The position numbers and the translations under genes were made by a program. Shown here one piece after another: positions 20,990 through 32,156 of a stretch of DNA of 64,000 nt. The stretch lies in NCBI GenBank assembly GCA_008828725.1, contig MEHQ01002284.1, forward strand, positions 48,024-112,023. The letters run 5' to 3'. The stretch is from Saccharina japonica. Lineage: Eukaryota > Sar > Phaeophyceae > Laminariales > Laminariaceae. A model generated the notes under the pieces. The model did not search any database, had not been told where the DNA came from, and saw only the letters and a program-made list of their open reading frames with translations. Every line of letters begins with the position of its first letter. The first letter of the stretch is position 1.

Positions 20990-22560
20990 AACGTATATAT
21001 ATACCAGGTATAGTATGTATTCTACCACTAGGAATGCAAGGTACCAGCAGACGAAAAGAAACTACGCAGATACGCCACGTTTTTCAACGAGGCTACTAAA
21101 CCAACCATATACCAAGTATATATAAGCTCCTAGTGTAGATAGTATGTAATGTTTTATGCTTCAGTTGTACTCCACATGCTACTGAGCACTGACCATATAC
21201 AACCATGTTGCCGATCGACGGCTCAGAAGGCTACTGGCTAATGCCTGCTGTCGCGAAGCAGCTACATTATCACCGACACACAACCAAGGAAAACGGAACA
21301 CTCGGTGCGGCTAATGTAAGGGATCGCTTATCTTGGCGTGGTGACCGCGATACCTCCAATCACACCTGCGCGCGTCGCAGGCATCTCAACCCTTGAGGTC
21401 GATACCACGGCACCTCTACTCCCACTACAAGTCCCAGCGACCCTCGCTAGTAGGAGTTCACATCGAGAGAGGACAGCCGTTTTCGCTTGCCCAAGCAGCC
21501 ACCTCTTCATGACCCCACGCACGAGCTTCCTTTCACATCCAACCGTCCCACGGGCAGCCTTCTGCTCGAGCCCACTGCAGTATGTCAAGACGCCCTGCCC
21601 TGGCGGCCATAGCGCACGTGCTTTCGTCCCAAGGAAACCCTTTATATCGTGCCCAATGCAGCACCTCCAAATTACCGCAAAGGGCTGTCTCGCTACACAT
21701 GGAAGTATCCCATGCGCAGTCTTGCGCTCGCGCCTAGTGCAGGATGTCCAGGTGATTTGCGCCATGCATTATCAACTGCTCGAAGAAAACCTTTCCCGAA
21801 GTGTGTACCAGGTATGTATCTTGTACGACTAGGAATGCAATGTACCGGCAGACGAAAAGGAACTACGTAGATACACACCGTTTGTGGAACAGAGACTACT
21901 GAAGCACCCATATACATACATCAAGTACGTACAGTAGATAGTGTACAATGTTTTATGCTTCAGTCGTAGTCCACATGCTACTGAGCACTGACAATATACA
22001 ACCATGTTACCGATCGACGGCTCAGAAGGCTGCTAGCTAATGCCTGCTGTCGCGAAGCAGCTACAGTATCACCGACACACAACTAAGGAAACCAGAACAC
22101 TCCTCACGGCCGATGTAAAGGATCACTTCTCTGGGCGTGGTAATCATGGTCTCTCCAGTCACACCTGCGCGTGTGGCAGGCACCGGCACCATTGAGGTTG
22201 ATACAACGGCACTTCTACTCCCACTACGAGTCCCAACGACCCTCGCCAGTAGGAGTCGGCATCGAGACAGGACAACCGTTTTCGCTTGCCCAAGCAGCCA
22301 CCTCTTTGTGACCCCACCCTTGAGCTTCCTTGCACGTCGTACCGTCCCATGGGCAGCCTCCTGCTCGAGCCCACTGCAGTACGTCAAGACGCCCAGACCT
22401 GGCCGCCATAGCGCACGTGCGTTCGTTCCAGGGACAGCCGTTATACCGTGCCCACTTCAGCACCTCCAAATTTCCGTGACGGGCTGCCTCGTTACACGTA
22501 GAAGTATCCCATGGGCAACCGTGCGCCCGCGCCCACTGTAGGATGTCCAGGCGACCCGCG
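20990..22560. repeat. Tandem duplication of about 800 bp at the 3' end of the ankyrin-type gene
   Basis: Sequence from about 20990 to 21780 recurs at about 21790-22560 with an offset near 801 bases (GGAATGCAAGGTACCAGCAG at 21031 against GGAATGCAATGTACC at 21832). The right copy contains the end of the intact gene (22224 onward) and its downstream flank. The left copy contains the decayed gene tail. Downstream-flank words (ATTGAGCACTGCC, GATCGGCGGCTCGG) also follow the paralogues at 39.3 and 54.1 kb. Confidence 0.8.
21380..21765 (-). pseudogene. Decayed tail of an F-box/ankyrin-type gene
   Basis: On the minus strand this encodes the last three to four 27-residue repeats, recognisable as HLDILH-stop-ARAQDCAWD, NLEVLHWARYKGFPWD and RLDILQWARAEGCPWD, followed by the ENGCPLSM capping segment. 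A Trp codon is replaced by TAG, and TGA interrupts both the last repeat and the C-terminal tail. The fragment lacks the F-box region and most repeats. It arose with the 800-bp tandem duplication of the 3' end of the intact neighbour and cannot encode a working protein. Confidence 0.85.
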
Positions 22561-24041
22561 CCGGCAGCCTTGGCGCACGTTATTTGGTCCCAAGGGCAGC
22601 CATTGCGCCGCGCCCATTTAAGAGCGTCCATATTTCCTTGGTTAGCTGCCTCGCTACAGACAAGGCTATCCCATGGGCAGCCTCGCGGCCGAATCCATTT
22701 CAGTATGTCAAGACGACCTGCCTCTATTGCGGCGACGCACGCTCGCTCGTCCCAGGCACATCCGTTTCGGACGGCCCATTTAAGCAGCTCGAAATGACCC
22801 CCCTTAGCTGCCTCGCAGCATAGGTGACTCGGCCAGTCGCAGCCGTGCGCTCGGGCCCACTTGAGCACGCCCAGGTGCCCTCCCATCGTAGCCACAAGAC
22901 ACACGTCCTTTTTCTCCACGTAACCGGTTTGGGCCCGTACCCATTCGAGAATGTTAACCTGACCGCTGTTAGCCGCCTCGAAGCAGCCTTCCCTGGGCCA
23001 GGGCCAGCCGATCGACCTCAACCACTCCACCGTACCCACGTGCCCGTTTCGAATAGCGAGCACCATTGCTGACACGTGCAAGGGGCATGGGTGCGCATAA
23101 GCCCACTGAAGCAGCGCCAGATGCCCCCCCTCAGCAGCTCGGTTGAAGGTGTCTACATTCCATTCGGCACCGTTTGCCCTTGCCCACTGAACCATCTCCA
23201 GGTCCCCTCGGGAGGCAGCTCCCGCGCACGTTTTCCAGTCCCAGGGACATCCCTGAGCTCGCGCCCACTGAAGGATGTCGAAGTGCCCGCCCTCAGCAGC
23301 TCTTTTGCAAGTTTCAGCATCCCAATAGCAGTTTTTGGAACGTGCCCACTGCAAGATATCAAGATGCCCCGCGCCGGCGGCCTCGCTGCAAGTATTCCCG
23401 TCCATGACGCAGCCGAGAGCTACCGCCCACCGAAGAATGCCGAGGTGTCCGCCCTCGGCGGCCTTCGAGCACGTACGATAGTCCCAAGGACAGTTTTCGG
23501 AGCGAGCCCACTCCAGGATATCGAAACTCCCTGAACCGGCGGCCTCGCTGCACGTATAGCTATCCCAGGGGCAGTCGTTCGCATGCGCCCACTGCAGAAC
23601 GCCAAGATTGCCTTCCCGAGCAGCCGCTCTGCAAAGCACTCGGCGCCAATCGCAGTTTTGGTCGAGTGCCCACTCGATCATCTCCAGGTGGCCCCGTGCG
23701 ACGGCTTTCGAACACGCCACGGTGGGCAGTCCGCATCCGTTCGCGTGGGCGTACTGCAAAACGTCAACGCCGCAGTGTTCGGCGATGTGCAGGCACACCT
23801 TCGGTCTCTTCCTCAGGCCGCCGTCGAAGCTCCACTGTAGTTGAGACACGGTGGTGTCGGCCGTGATGGCTCGAGTCACCTTAGGAAGGTTTCCCCAAGC
23901 GTCTCGCCACCCCTTCGACACCCCGGTAAAGAACGCGTACTCAGTGGGCAGTAGCTCCGTCAGCAAGGCCATGACGTCTCCGTATCTCTGCAGCGGGAAT
24001 TCCACTCCGAAAGGCTTCCATCTCTCTCTTCGCTTCGGCAT
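22224..24041 (-). CDS. F-box-like protein with eighteen 27-residue ankyrin-type repeats
   Basis: This intact, intron-free frame encodes 605 residues. Residues about 19-60 (GDVMALLTELLPTEYAFFTG, then VSKGWRDAWG) resemble a divergent F-box. From about residue 86, eighteen repeats of almost exactly 27 residues follow, consensus GHLDILQWARANGCPWDxxT then CxxAAxxG, with a final cap ending ENGCPVS. Such repeats are shorter than the 33-residue ankyrin unit but are usually classed with it; families of this type are numerous in brown algae, oomycetes and large DNA viruses. A substrate-adaptor role in an SCF ubiquitin ligase is an inference from domain order and was not demonstrated. The start aligns with the internal Met of the paralogue at 39.3 kb. 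Repeats 5-6 have no counterpart in that paralogue. Neither a signal peptide nor a membrane segment is seen. Confidence 0.9.
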   Translation of the reverse strand: MPKRRERWKPFGVEFPLQRYGDVMALLTELLPTEYAFFTGVSKGWRDAWGNLPKVTRAITADTTVSQLQWSFDGGLRKRPKVCLHIAEHCGVDVLQYAHANGCGLPTVACSKAVARGHLEMIEWALDQNCDWRRVLCRAAAREGNLGVLQWAHANDCPWDSYTCSEAAGSGSFDILEWARSENCPWDYRTCSKAAEGGHLGILRWAVALGCVMDGNTCSEAAGAGHLDILQWARSKNCYWDAETCKRAAEGGHFDILQWARAQGCPWDWKTCAGAASRGDLEMVQWARANGAEWNVDTFNRAAEGGHLALLQWAYAHPCPLHVSAMVLAIRNGHVGTVEWLRSIGWPWPREGCFEAANSGQVNILEWVRAQTGYVEKKDVCLVATMGGHLGVLKWARAHGCDWPSHLCCEAAKGGHFELLKWAVRNGCAWDERACVAAIEAGRLDILKWIRPRGCPWDSLVCSEAANQGNMDALKWARRNGCPWDQITCAKAAGAGRLDILQWARAHGCPWDTSTCNEAARHGNLEVLKWARYNGCPWNERTCAMAARSGRLDVLQWARAGGCPWDGTTCKEAQGWGHKEVAAWASENGCPVSMPTPTGEGRWDS

Positions 24042-24125
24042 GGTGTTCCAATTTCTGAACGTGGGAAGGTCGGGGGGGGCGTCGACAAAACAAACTTTTC
24101 AGGAAAAAAAACATATTGTCTTACT

Positions 24126-24345
24126 ATCGCTGGCTGGTGATATCAATCATCAAGACACTTCGCGAATGGGGAAGCTCTGGCCGAGAACACACCGGCTGAC
24201 ACCTGCTTCTGGCCTGAACAGAAACGAAAGTTCACGAAGCGAGGCGAACCGAACCGACATGCCCTGACCTCCTCCGGGGCGGGCGGGTTCTTGATTACAT
24301 CCCTCAGAGTCCTCGCTAGCGCTACACGACCTCAGCCCCAGAGGC
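24126..24345 (-). promoter_or_regulatory. Upstream block conserved between paralogues
   Basis: This stretch upstream of the gene start aligns with 41030-41240 upstream of the second paralogue. Shared words include TCTGGCCGAG, GGCCTGAACAG, AACCGACA, GACCTCCTCCGGGGCGGG and AGAGTCCT-GCTAGCGC. The non-coding similarity could be promoter or 5' UTR, or simply residue of the duplication. No TATA box is obvious. Confidence 0.5.
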
Positions 24346-25820
24346 AAAAACAAGTTAACCCCGGCTATTCCGCTATTTCCGTCCCGCTTCCCTCCCGCTA
24401 CCCGCTCACTACCCCGTATCTACCTGACCTCTCGACCTGGGCATAAATGTTGTACCCACCCCCCCCTCCCCGTCCTATATTGATCTTCCTGGCTGGTGAA
24501 AACCCAGCGTGCTCCGTCCCGGCATTGTAGGGATGCGAGGGTCTATGATCATACGACTACGGGCGTGCACGACACGAGAACACCCCCCTCCTCAATACTG
24601 ATGTATTTGAGGTCAGCAGTGGGCGTGCAACATGTCCTCCTTCGTGCATTTCAGGGGGTCGCATATGTCGACATCAGAGCGTATACCCGATCACCCTTTC
24701 TTAAACAAATACGCTGGTGAAACTATCGTACTATATTAATAACCGGTAGTTTGTCACTCGAGGAGTTCAACCGCTCAGAAACTATTGCCCTAAAAGGCAA
24801 AAAAAAAAAAAAACTGCAGCCCCTATACCTACTGCGGGGATAAGACATTTTGGTTCCGACGAGGCCTCTACCATCGGGAGATATGACAGCTCTGGAAACA
24901 AGGCATAGCCTACGACGTTCCACGATAAAAAAAACGAAGAATTCTAGCTCTTTCACCACTGCACTGTACATCGACACATATACGACAAAAAATCCAAGTA
25001 CTCCCCTCCCATAAACGGACGTGCAGTCGTCTAGGGGCAAACATAAGACAAAGAAGGCATCATATACGAAATATCCCAAGCAGCTTGCAAATATGAGTTT
25101 CGACGAAATCCTAAATCTCACAGCAGTCGTTGTTTTAATGTTCTCTATATATAATTAGATAACAACGAATATTACGGGAGTTTAGGCGAAGTACCCACCT
25201 TTAGCTCACCTGGAAGTTTCTTGAGGTAGGTCTTTACTTGCGGTGTAAAACCTGCGGGCTAGCCGTCGTCTTCGAAGGAAACTCTTGCTTAGGACGAGAA
25301 CAGAGGGCTACGTAGCACTTGAAAGACAGCAGGACCACGAGCAGTAGCAGCAGCACCACCAACAGCAGCAGCAGCAGCAACACCACGACCAACAGCACAG
25401 CAACAGAAGCAGCGACTGCTCAGTTAGTAGCTGTAGTCGTGGTAGGACGTCGTGGGCTGAACCTAGCACACAGGGAGTACGTGTTGCTAAAACTTCCACG
25501 TCCGAAGGGGGCAACGACGCACGTTCTGGCCTGCTTTTCAAAAAGAGAGCACACGGGAGCGGTGGAAAACAACATATCGCGTGGCACACAAGAAAAGCAA
25601 AAGGATAGTTAGGAAACAGGTATTACAGAGGCGGTACATCAGCGAGGGAGGGGGGGCGTAGATTACATGACAAAGGAAGGCGGAGGTGCTATTCCAACCA
25701 TCCTTCAATATGGAGGCATGCAAAGGGAGGAGGGGGGGGGGCTTACCTTTCGGCCAAATATTTTCTGACTGACCCCCCTCCTCAAAATACGGGTTTCAAC
25801 GAACCCAATAGCATGTTTGC
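24346..25820. other. Gene-poor stretch with a MITE fragment and CAG/CCA microsatellite
   Basis: At 24745-24845 the words CCGGTAGTTTGTCACTCGAG, CAACCGCTCAGAAACTATTG and CTACTGCGGGGATAAG match the right half of the diverged GAC-MITE subfamily at 1.37 and 26.18 kb. An impure CAG/CCA repeat occupies about 25325-25410. No coding gene is recognised. Confidence 0.5.
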
Positions 25821-26430
25821 AATCGCACGACGCATGCTACAATAGGGGGTAATGTTTCTTGCCAACACGATTCTGGCTTGACTACCAGTATAACGCTGCA
25901 TGCTACGATAGAGGTGTACCTAATACTTGATAAAAGGCCCCTTAACTGGGAAGCTAGATAAAAAAGGAGGTGCTAACCACCCAAGAAGGCCACGGCCTAG
26001 GCACATCAAGCAAACGCCACCTTATAGGGGTGGCGGCTTATTCTCAGAGCTCTTCACATGCATATCTCACTATCTCCACCCGACACATAAGAGTTCGAAT
26101 ATTTTTGTTTGCGCAACCCGACCAATGTTTCTAGACGCCAGCCGTACAAGGCAAATACTAATCGAAAATTGTTATGCTAACCGGTAGTTACACACATGAG
26201 GGGCTCTACCGGCCAGAAAACAATAGAGCCAAAACGTGGTACCCTTTATGTGGGATTGCTCCCTTTTCATACATGTCTAAAAGCGTAAAATATTTCAAGT
26301 GCTCAATTCCAGCGACATCATCGGGTAACGTTTTAGGTGAGGAGTGTGTCTTAAGGGTCATAATTATTTTCGGCCCAAACGTGCTATATTCCTATCGTAG
26401 CGCGCCTCATACTCGTCAACTGAGTAGCTG
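25821..26430. mobile_element. Cluster of broken GAC-MITE copies
   Basis: Two left-type termini lie 70 bases apart (GACGCATGCTACAATAGGGG at about 25827 and GCATGCTACGATAGAGGTG at about 25892). Interior words (CTCAGAGCTCTTCACATGC) and right-end words (GGCTCTACCGGCCAGAAAAC, GGGATTGCTC near 26262; CTATCGTAGCGCGCC near 26393) follow. The arrangement suggests nested insertions followed by decay. Confidence 0.55.
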
Positions 26431-28289
26431 CCAATTTATCCTTGCCAATCGGATCCCATGCAGATTACAACAGAGTCGTAAAGTTTCGATACCTACCACA
26501 CGGAGTTGTGGTTACGGGGCTTTACTCCCAGTTTGCCTCAAAATACATGTCAAGTGGTAGGGCGAGGAATGTAACTCACACAAACCATGGGAAGGGCCTC
26601 ATCCAATTTAGGTGTTCCCACTTACAGCAGAACGTGTCCTCCATTTGCGTTTATAATTTGTTCACACGTGAACAGGATGCGGGTTGTTCGTCGAGCTTAA
26701 GAGAACAAAGTTTCTCGCAAGCGAGATTTAGGCGAGTTACAGAGCTCCATATATTCAAAATCTTTGGCACGTTTTTGGGGCCTTTTCTATCGCACCGTGA
26801 CTCTTTCACGGACCAGAAGTAACGACCAAGACGACAAGAACGACGTGGTCCTGACCCGCGCGACGATAGTGGTCCCAGTGACATTTTTTTTTACGGACCC
26901 GATTCCGACTGAGGGGGCTCCTTAACCGAGAAACTACCCAAAATCGCTGGAAAACGAAATTGATTCTAATAGTTTACAGTGTTACTATTGGTATGCCTAG
27001 GCCATGGATTTGTTCTCAATCTTGATATTTTGTTTGCTGGCTCGGGTGGTACATTGGGACTATCCAAGCAAGGAGCCTCATAAAACTTAGGAGCAACCCC
27101 CACCGTAGCAGGCGTTTTCGAGATTGATACTTACGGAATTCACTGCTGTGGTCCAAAGCGTCTGGATTTTTATCGAAGCAAACCGATTTTTTCCTTCCAT
27201 TGAAAATCAAACGTTTAGTTGGCTGTAGGCTATTTGGAAGGATGAAGGGATTCAATAGCCCACGCCATCCTTTGTTTGGAAATTACACGTTCTTTGGCTG
27301 GACCACTTGGAAATTTCTTGGTTCGTCAACGAATTTCCTTTGCGCTGTACGTACCTACGTGGTGCGTATATTAAACAAAAAAAAAATTGCGGCAAGCCGG
27401 GCCGGCAGAACAAAGGCAATCGGTTTGAGTTGCAAGGGAATTTCCCCCTCAAGCACCGACAATGTACGCCAACCTTGCACCAAACAGACCAGAACTACGG
27501 TACGATTTGCGTAGTGATTGTCCAACAATCTCGTCGCTGCCACAGGTAGGTGAGAGTGTCGGCTCATGAACGGTGGGAGCTTGCTTCAACAAGAGGACCC
27601 CCAGCGCTAAAACGCAGGTGACACTTCAAGAGGCAGGGTATGCCTTCAAGCTAGCAGACAAGGAGAGCAACGATAGATCAGTGCTCTTGTCGCCACGAGC
27701 TGTCCCTGTATTGATATTCCAGTAAGCTATAACAACGCGATCAAGTACGGGGACGAGGCCGTGGTACAATCATCGTGAAACAAAATAGTATAGCAAACTG
27801 CACCGCGGCATTGCTAGCGTCAGAGGCAGCAAGTAGTAACAGCAACATAACCAGAGGTGTTAGTGGTAGCAGCAGTAGTAGCGGTAGAATCAGCAGCAGC
27901 AACATCAACAATACGATTATCGCAGGCAGCAGAGATGGGTGATCTCCATCGCCGTTCGCTACATGACGCCCGGTAGGCTGCTGTACGAGTTGTACTGCCG
28001 GCATAGACTAAGTTACTACCGATCCCGTTTCAAAATAGCGTTTGTTGATACAATCACCGCGCCACATATGTAGCACTGCTGTACATTGATACGAGTACGC
28101 CCATGCATGATGTATGGTGGAAGCTACACTGCTGCTACTACAGGCAGCAGCAGGTCCTGCAGCAGCTGCATCGGAGTAGGGTGGGTGGGTGGTCCGGTGG
28201 GTGGTTCGGTGGGTGGGTGAAAAGGACTCGTATCAGTGCAGCTGCTAGCAGCACTGGTAGTTGTGCGAGCATCATTCTACTGCTGCAGC
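26431..28289. other. Gene-poor stretch, nothing firmly recognised
   Basis: GAC-MITE-like words (GGGGGCTCCTTAACCGAGAAA) appear near 26909. GCAGCAGTAGTAGC-type microsatellite is present at about 27828-27915, and G-rich GGTGGGTGG repeats at 28182-28220. No frame looks like a protein. Confidence 0.4.
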
Positions 28290-29644
28290 CTACATATATA
28301 TTTCTGTGCTGTAGAACGAGCAGGAGAAACGCAGGAGGTGCTCAATATACTGAACACAAATCGGCTTTCGTGTCCTCGCTTGCGCCAGTCGACAAACGCC
28401 AAAAAACTCATTTTTCTCTCTCGACGCCAACGCAGACAACACGCAGCACGCGCTGGCCTTGCTATGGTAGACTGGCTGTGTTCTTGGAAAGAGCAGCGAG
28501 AGAACAACGGAGCATGTTTTCTACACTGGCGAGTACAAGTGTATCTTCCTGTGTTGCTCCTGCTAGTTCTACGAGTTCTACAGCAGAAACCAAAAGTAGG
28601 CCCAGTACGAGAAACTGCAAAATGCAAGCGCCTGGAACCACATGTTCAAATATAAACGACGGGTTCCGCCACTAAGGAGGGCACGGAAACTGCTGTCGCT
28701 TTGGCACACTCACAGGAGTGCACCAAGGAGATCATATATGCCTTGCCAAATTATGCATTAAAGGGGTATTTCAGAGCAACAGCAGACTTACGGAATGTCC
28801 TACATACCTGTACAGAAAATACATGGGGGTAGAGGTGGTTCCAGTTGTCGATTTGACCTCCAAAATATATACCAGGTATACTGTTACCTGGTAAATACAA
28901 TACTGTGTGGGCAATGCAACAAAGGTACCCGAGCAACAAACACCGTAACCCATACCTTTGTCGTGCTAAAAAGGACAATGCGCAATAAACTAAAGCCTTG
29001 AGGACGATTCGTACCGTAAGCAGTAATCCATTCATCAAAACGATCCCTAGCCCACTGCTGTTGCCTTATTTACTCGTATTATAGGTGTTTGGCTGGCACC
29101 AGTGGACTTCGCCGTGTTTTCGAACCTCAAAACTTACCGGTGCAGCAGTACAGCAGTACCTTACAGGTGGTCCGCATAATTTGTTTTTCGAACTCGCGGC
29201 GAAGCCGCGCTCGTGTCAGTCACACACGAAGCCAGGTCCCCTGGTAGCTATTTAGGCACTCTGGTCGGCTACGTACGAGTAGGAGCATATTGTACGCAGT
29301 TGAACCATCTTGGAGTCTGTCTCCCAGCCAAAGCATCTCGAGTCAACCTATGAATAGAGTATTTCCAAGTGCAGCATCCAAGCCGGCCGAGTCAACCTAG
29401 AGTCTTACTATGCAGCGCAGCATCCAAGCACTGACCACTGACACAGAGTTCGGGTTGGGGATAGGGTTCAGGTGAGAGGGTCGGCTTCAGGCGCCAAACA
29501 CAAAACCTCCGTCAAGATTCACTACTCTGTACGTAGCAAGGTGTGACCTGGGTGTTTCCTACGTAGGGTTCAAGAGTTGGGGTTAGGTCAAATGCTGGCA
29601 ACGCAACATCGTTGCTGACGACAGACCACAGCAGCAGCACCAGT

Positions 29645-29727
<83 letters not shown>

Positions 29728-30080
29728 TAGCAGCCAGTCGCAATACTGCTGTGATATGTTGAGATAGACGAGTTACGAGTACTCTGGTGGCCCTACTCTC
29801 TGGTATAAAAGAACAACGCAAATAATGTCAACACATCTCAACAAGCGTACCTATTAATAGTCGACCCGTTTAGAGGGATCACCGTTAGCAAAAGCGCCAC
29901 TCACAGGGCCCAACGCTGCAGGTGTAGGATGTACGGGCAGTAGGCCTTGCGATCTAAACTTGGCACACCACCAGAGCTGGATCACCGGCATTACCGCACA
30001 CATGTTCATCGACTCCCCCGAACTCCGAACTCCCCCCCAAAAACTGGGAGTTCCACATAGTCTGAGAGGCCACACAATGA
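28290..30080 (+). repeat. Dispersed repeat DR1, long copy A
   Basis: This is homologous over most of its length to 48330-49920. Shared landmarks, in the same order, are GGCTGTGTTCTTGGAAAGAG, CAAGCGCCTGGAACCACAT, GGAGTGCACCAAGGAG, GTAGAGGTGGTTCCAGTTG, TGTTTGGCTGGCACC, GCGTACCTA, and GGGAGTTCCACA followed by GAGAGGCCACA. Frames are broken in both copies, so no product can be assigned. Both copies run into GAGTC-type minisatellite. An ancient retroelement is possible. Confidence 0.8.
29629..29733. repeat. (CAG)n microsatellite inside DR1 copy A
   Basis: This is a nearly pure CAG/GCA run of about 100 bases with a few TAG interruptions. The corresponding point in DR1 copy B (about 49258-49275) has only CACACAGCAGCCGCGG, so the tract expanded in copy A after the two diverged. 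Confidence 0.9.
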
Positions 30081-30159
30081 AACGTTAATTTGTTTTTTGT
30101 TTTTTGTCGACTCTCGTACTTTTGATCTTTGGATGGTGTTCGAACATAGGCAGAGTACC

Positions 30160-30345
30160 AGTACCAGTCATTGGCACCCAGTGAGTCCGGTCATCTTGAA
30201 GTACAGAGCTCCCAGGGTGCCAGAAGCTGAAATGGCTGAGTCCTTGTGAGTCCCCAGGGTACCAGACGTTGAAACGACTGAGTCCTCGCGAGTCCCCAGG
30301 ACGCCAGAAACTGATATTATATGTGTGAGTCTTCGCGAGCCCCAA
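30160..30345. repeat. 42-bp GAGTC minisatellite
   Basis: The unit GAGTCCCCAGGGTACCAGAA plus GCTGAAACGACT and a TGAGTCCTCGC linker repeats exactly every 42 bases (CCCAGG at 30211, 30253 and 30295). Related arrays lie at 33835-34050 and 34145-34455, with single units near 50050 and 56115. Confidence 0.85.
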
Positions 30346-30445
30346 TTTCGTGTTTTTGTTTTCACCCATTAGAATCGGCCCCTTCAGGTAAAAAATATAA
30401 GAGCTGGAGCACTGCAAAAAACAAATCCGTTTTTTATTGTTCAGT

Positions 30446-30751
30446 CAAGGGTGCACAAAAAAAAAAGTTATCGACACCACACACACACACCCCCCTATAT
30501 TGGAGGGAAGAAACCGGACCGTTGTGATCCCAGAAAACAATAAGTCAAGTTTTTTTTTAATTTCCCCCCCCCCCGACCAGCGAAAAAAAAATATGGGGGG
30601 GTCTCTAAAACCAAGTAAAAAAAAGGGAACAAAAAACGAAAAAAAATTTTTTTTGCTCATTTCGTCCTGTGATCACAGCGATCCGGTTTGTTTTTCATTC
30701 TGACCTTCCTAGGTGTGTGGTGTCGTTTTCTTTTTTTTTTGTGCACCCTTG
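30446..30751. mobile_element. hAT-like MITE, 306 bp, GTTCAGT duplication
   Basis: The ends are inverted: CAAGGGTGCACAAAAAAAAA on the left, with its reverse complement on the right. A perfect 7-base direct repeat GTTCAGT lies directly outside (30439-30445 and 30752-30758). The interior has poly-A, poly-T and poly-C runs and a CTGTGATCACAG palindrome. A 7-8 base duplication would suit hAT elements. There is no transposase frame. A partial reverse copy lies at 14262-14480. Confidence 0.8.
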
Positions 30752-31636
30752 GTTCAGTTGCAATAAATACCATTTCTGGTACAGTTTCCACCTTTTCATA
30801 ACTCCCTACGGAGAACGACATTTCTCTAGTTCTAATACCCAGATCTGCTCCCTATGAGTGGTTTTAGAGAGCGTAGGTCAAGGTGAACGTTTGCTGCTGG
30901 GCACTTTCGTTTCGTGATGCAAACACAGCAATGACTGCCCTCCCTTGCAAATCTACTACTGTACATACAGTGGGAAGAGCCCCAACACCTACTGTAGAGA
31001 CTATATCGAACAAGCTATACGTTGGTCGGGAGCAGGTTTGAGCATTAGTGTAACGAAGGATTCGAGACATTTCATACGCACGCACGCGTCCTGATCTTCT
31101 ATCCACCTGTCCCTAGTCTCTCACCGCTTCGTAGTTCGTCTCCTTCCGTAGAGTATGCAAGCCTCGGTCTCTTGCCACAGCAGCTTCCTGCACAAATCGG
31201 TCTTCTCTCAAGGACTTGCCGGTCTTGTCTCAAGTACTCCTCTTCGATCCTCTTGTGCTACACAACAGATCTCCGTATCAAACCTTCGACAATGCCTTAC
31301 TGTTACGCTCGCAGTACTCAGTCTCGCTTCTCACTCACTCAAGCTCAATCACGTTCAAGTTCTCTCTCTTTTTCCCTCGGGATTAGTTTAGAATGTTTTT
31401 GGTTTTGGACTGACCTAGGCGGTGCTTCCCAAGAAGTAGCCAGGAGTTGTATACATTCTGGGAAGCATCCGCTACGTACGTATTTTACGTTACGTATGCC
31501 GTTTCCGCCGCAACATTAGAACTGGAGCTATGCCGTGTTCCGTAAGGAGTACTTCTTATTGTTCGCTGCTGTAAAAAAGACGAAACATATGTTTTTTTCA
31601 AGACTCAAGTACTCTTTATATGCTTGACCGAGGGGG
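30752..31636. other. Non-coding stretch, nothing recognised
   Basis: Some short frames exist (for example 115 codons at 31172-31519), but none resembles a known protein. No repeat shared with the rest of the window was noticed. Confidence 0.4.
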
Positions 31637-31723
31637 CCCCTTAACCCATTCAGAACTGAAAAAAATGTCCCACACTAATTCCACATAGTTTTCCCCAAAT
31701 TCGCGGGACCCATTCTTAAGGGG
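31637..31723. mobile_element. Short CCCCTTAA inverted-repeat element
   Basis: CCCCTTAACCCATTCAGAAC and TTAAGGGG bound an 87-base element. A second copy in the opposite orientation at 57183-57256 shares CATTCAGAACTGAAAAAAA and CACTAATTCCA. It could be a tiny MITE. Confidence 0.55.
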
Positions 31724-31879
31724 TTAAAACAAAAAACGCGAGAGGTCGGCAGGTACCTCAATTTATAGGGCTGTGAGTTGGCTGGAGTTCCCGGCTAGTT
31801 ATTAGTTGGCTGGCGAAGCCAGCCAACTAGTCGACTAAATTCAGGCGAGCGAAGCGAGCCAAAAAGCCCCCCCTGGCCG

Positions 31880-31960
31880 AGGGGGCCCCGCTGGAGGCGC
31901 CCCCGGAGGGCCCGCCGGAGGCGCGTCCGGAGGATCCCGCTGAAGGCGCCTCCGGAGGCC
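31880..31960. repeat. GC-rich GGAGGCGC repeat
   Basis: Alternating CCGGAGG/GGCGC words give strong self-complementarity. Similar CCCCGCAGGGCCGCCGGAGG sequence occurs near 43190 and 43670. Confidence 0.7.
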
Positions 31961-32156
31961 AAAATTACGCTATTTGACTTCATTTTACACACAAAAAGCA
32001 TGATATATGGGCCAAGTTTATCTCTGGTTTTGATCACGAAACAAGTATATTTCTAAACTTCGTCTCAGTTTGTCGGATGCACCAGAAATATATGGTACAT
32101 ACTCGTGAGGCAGGCAGTAGCACATCACCAGTACAAACTAAAAATAGGACACAAAA

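Noticed and set aside
28103-28675. 190-codon frame with Ser/Thr-rich sequence
   Set aside because: It lies largely in DR1, whose other copies do not keep the frame.
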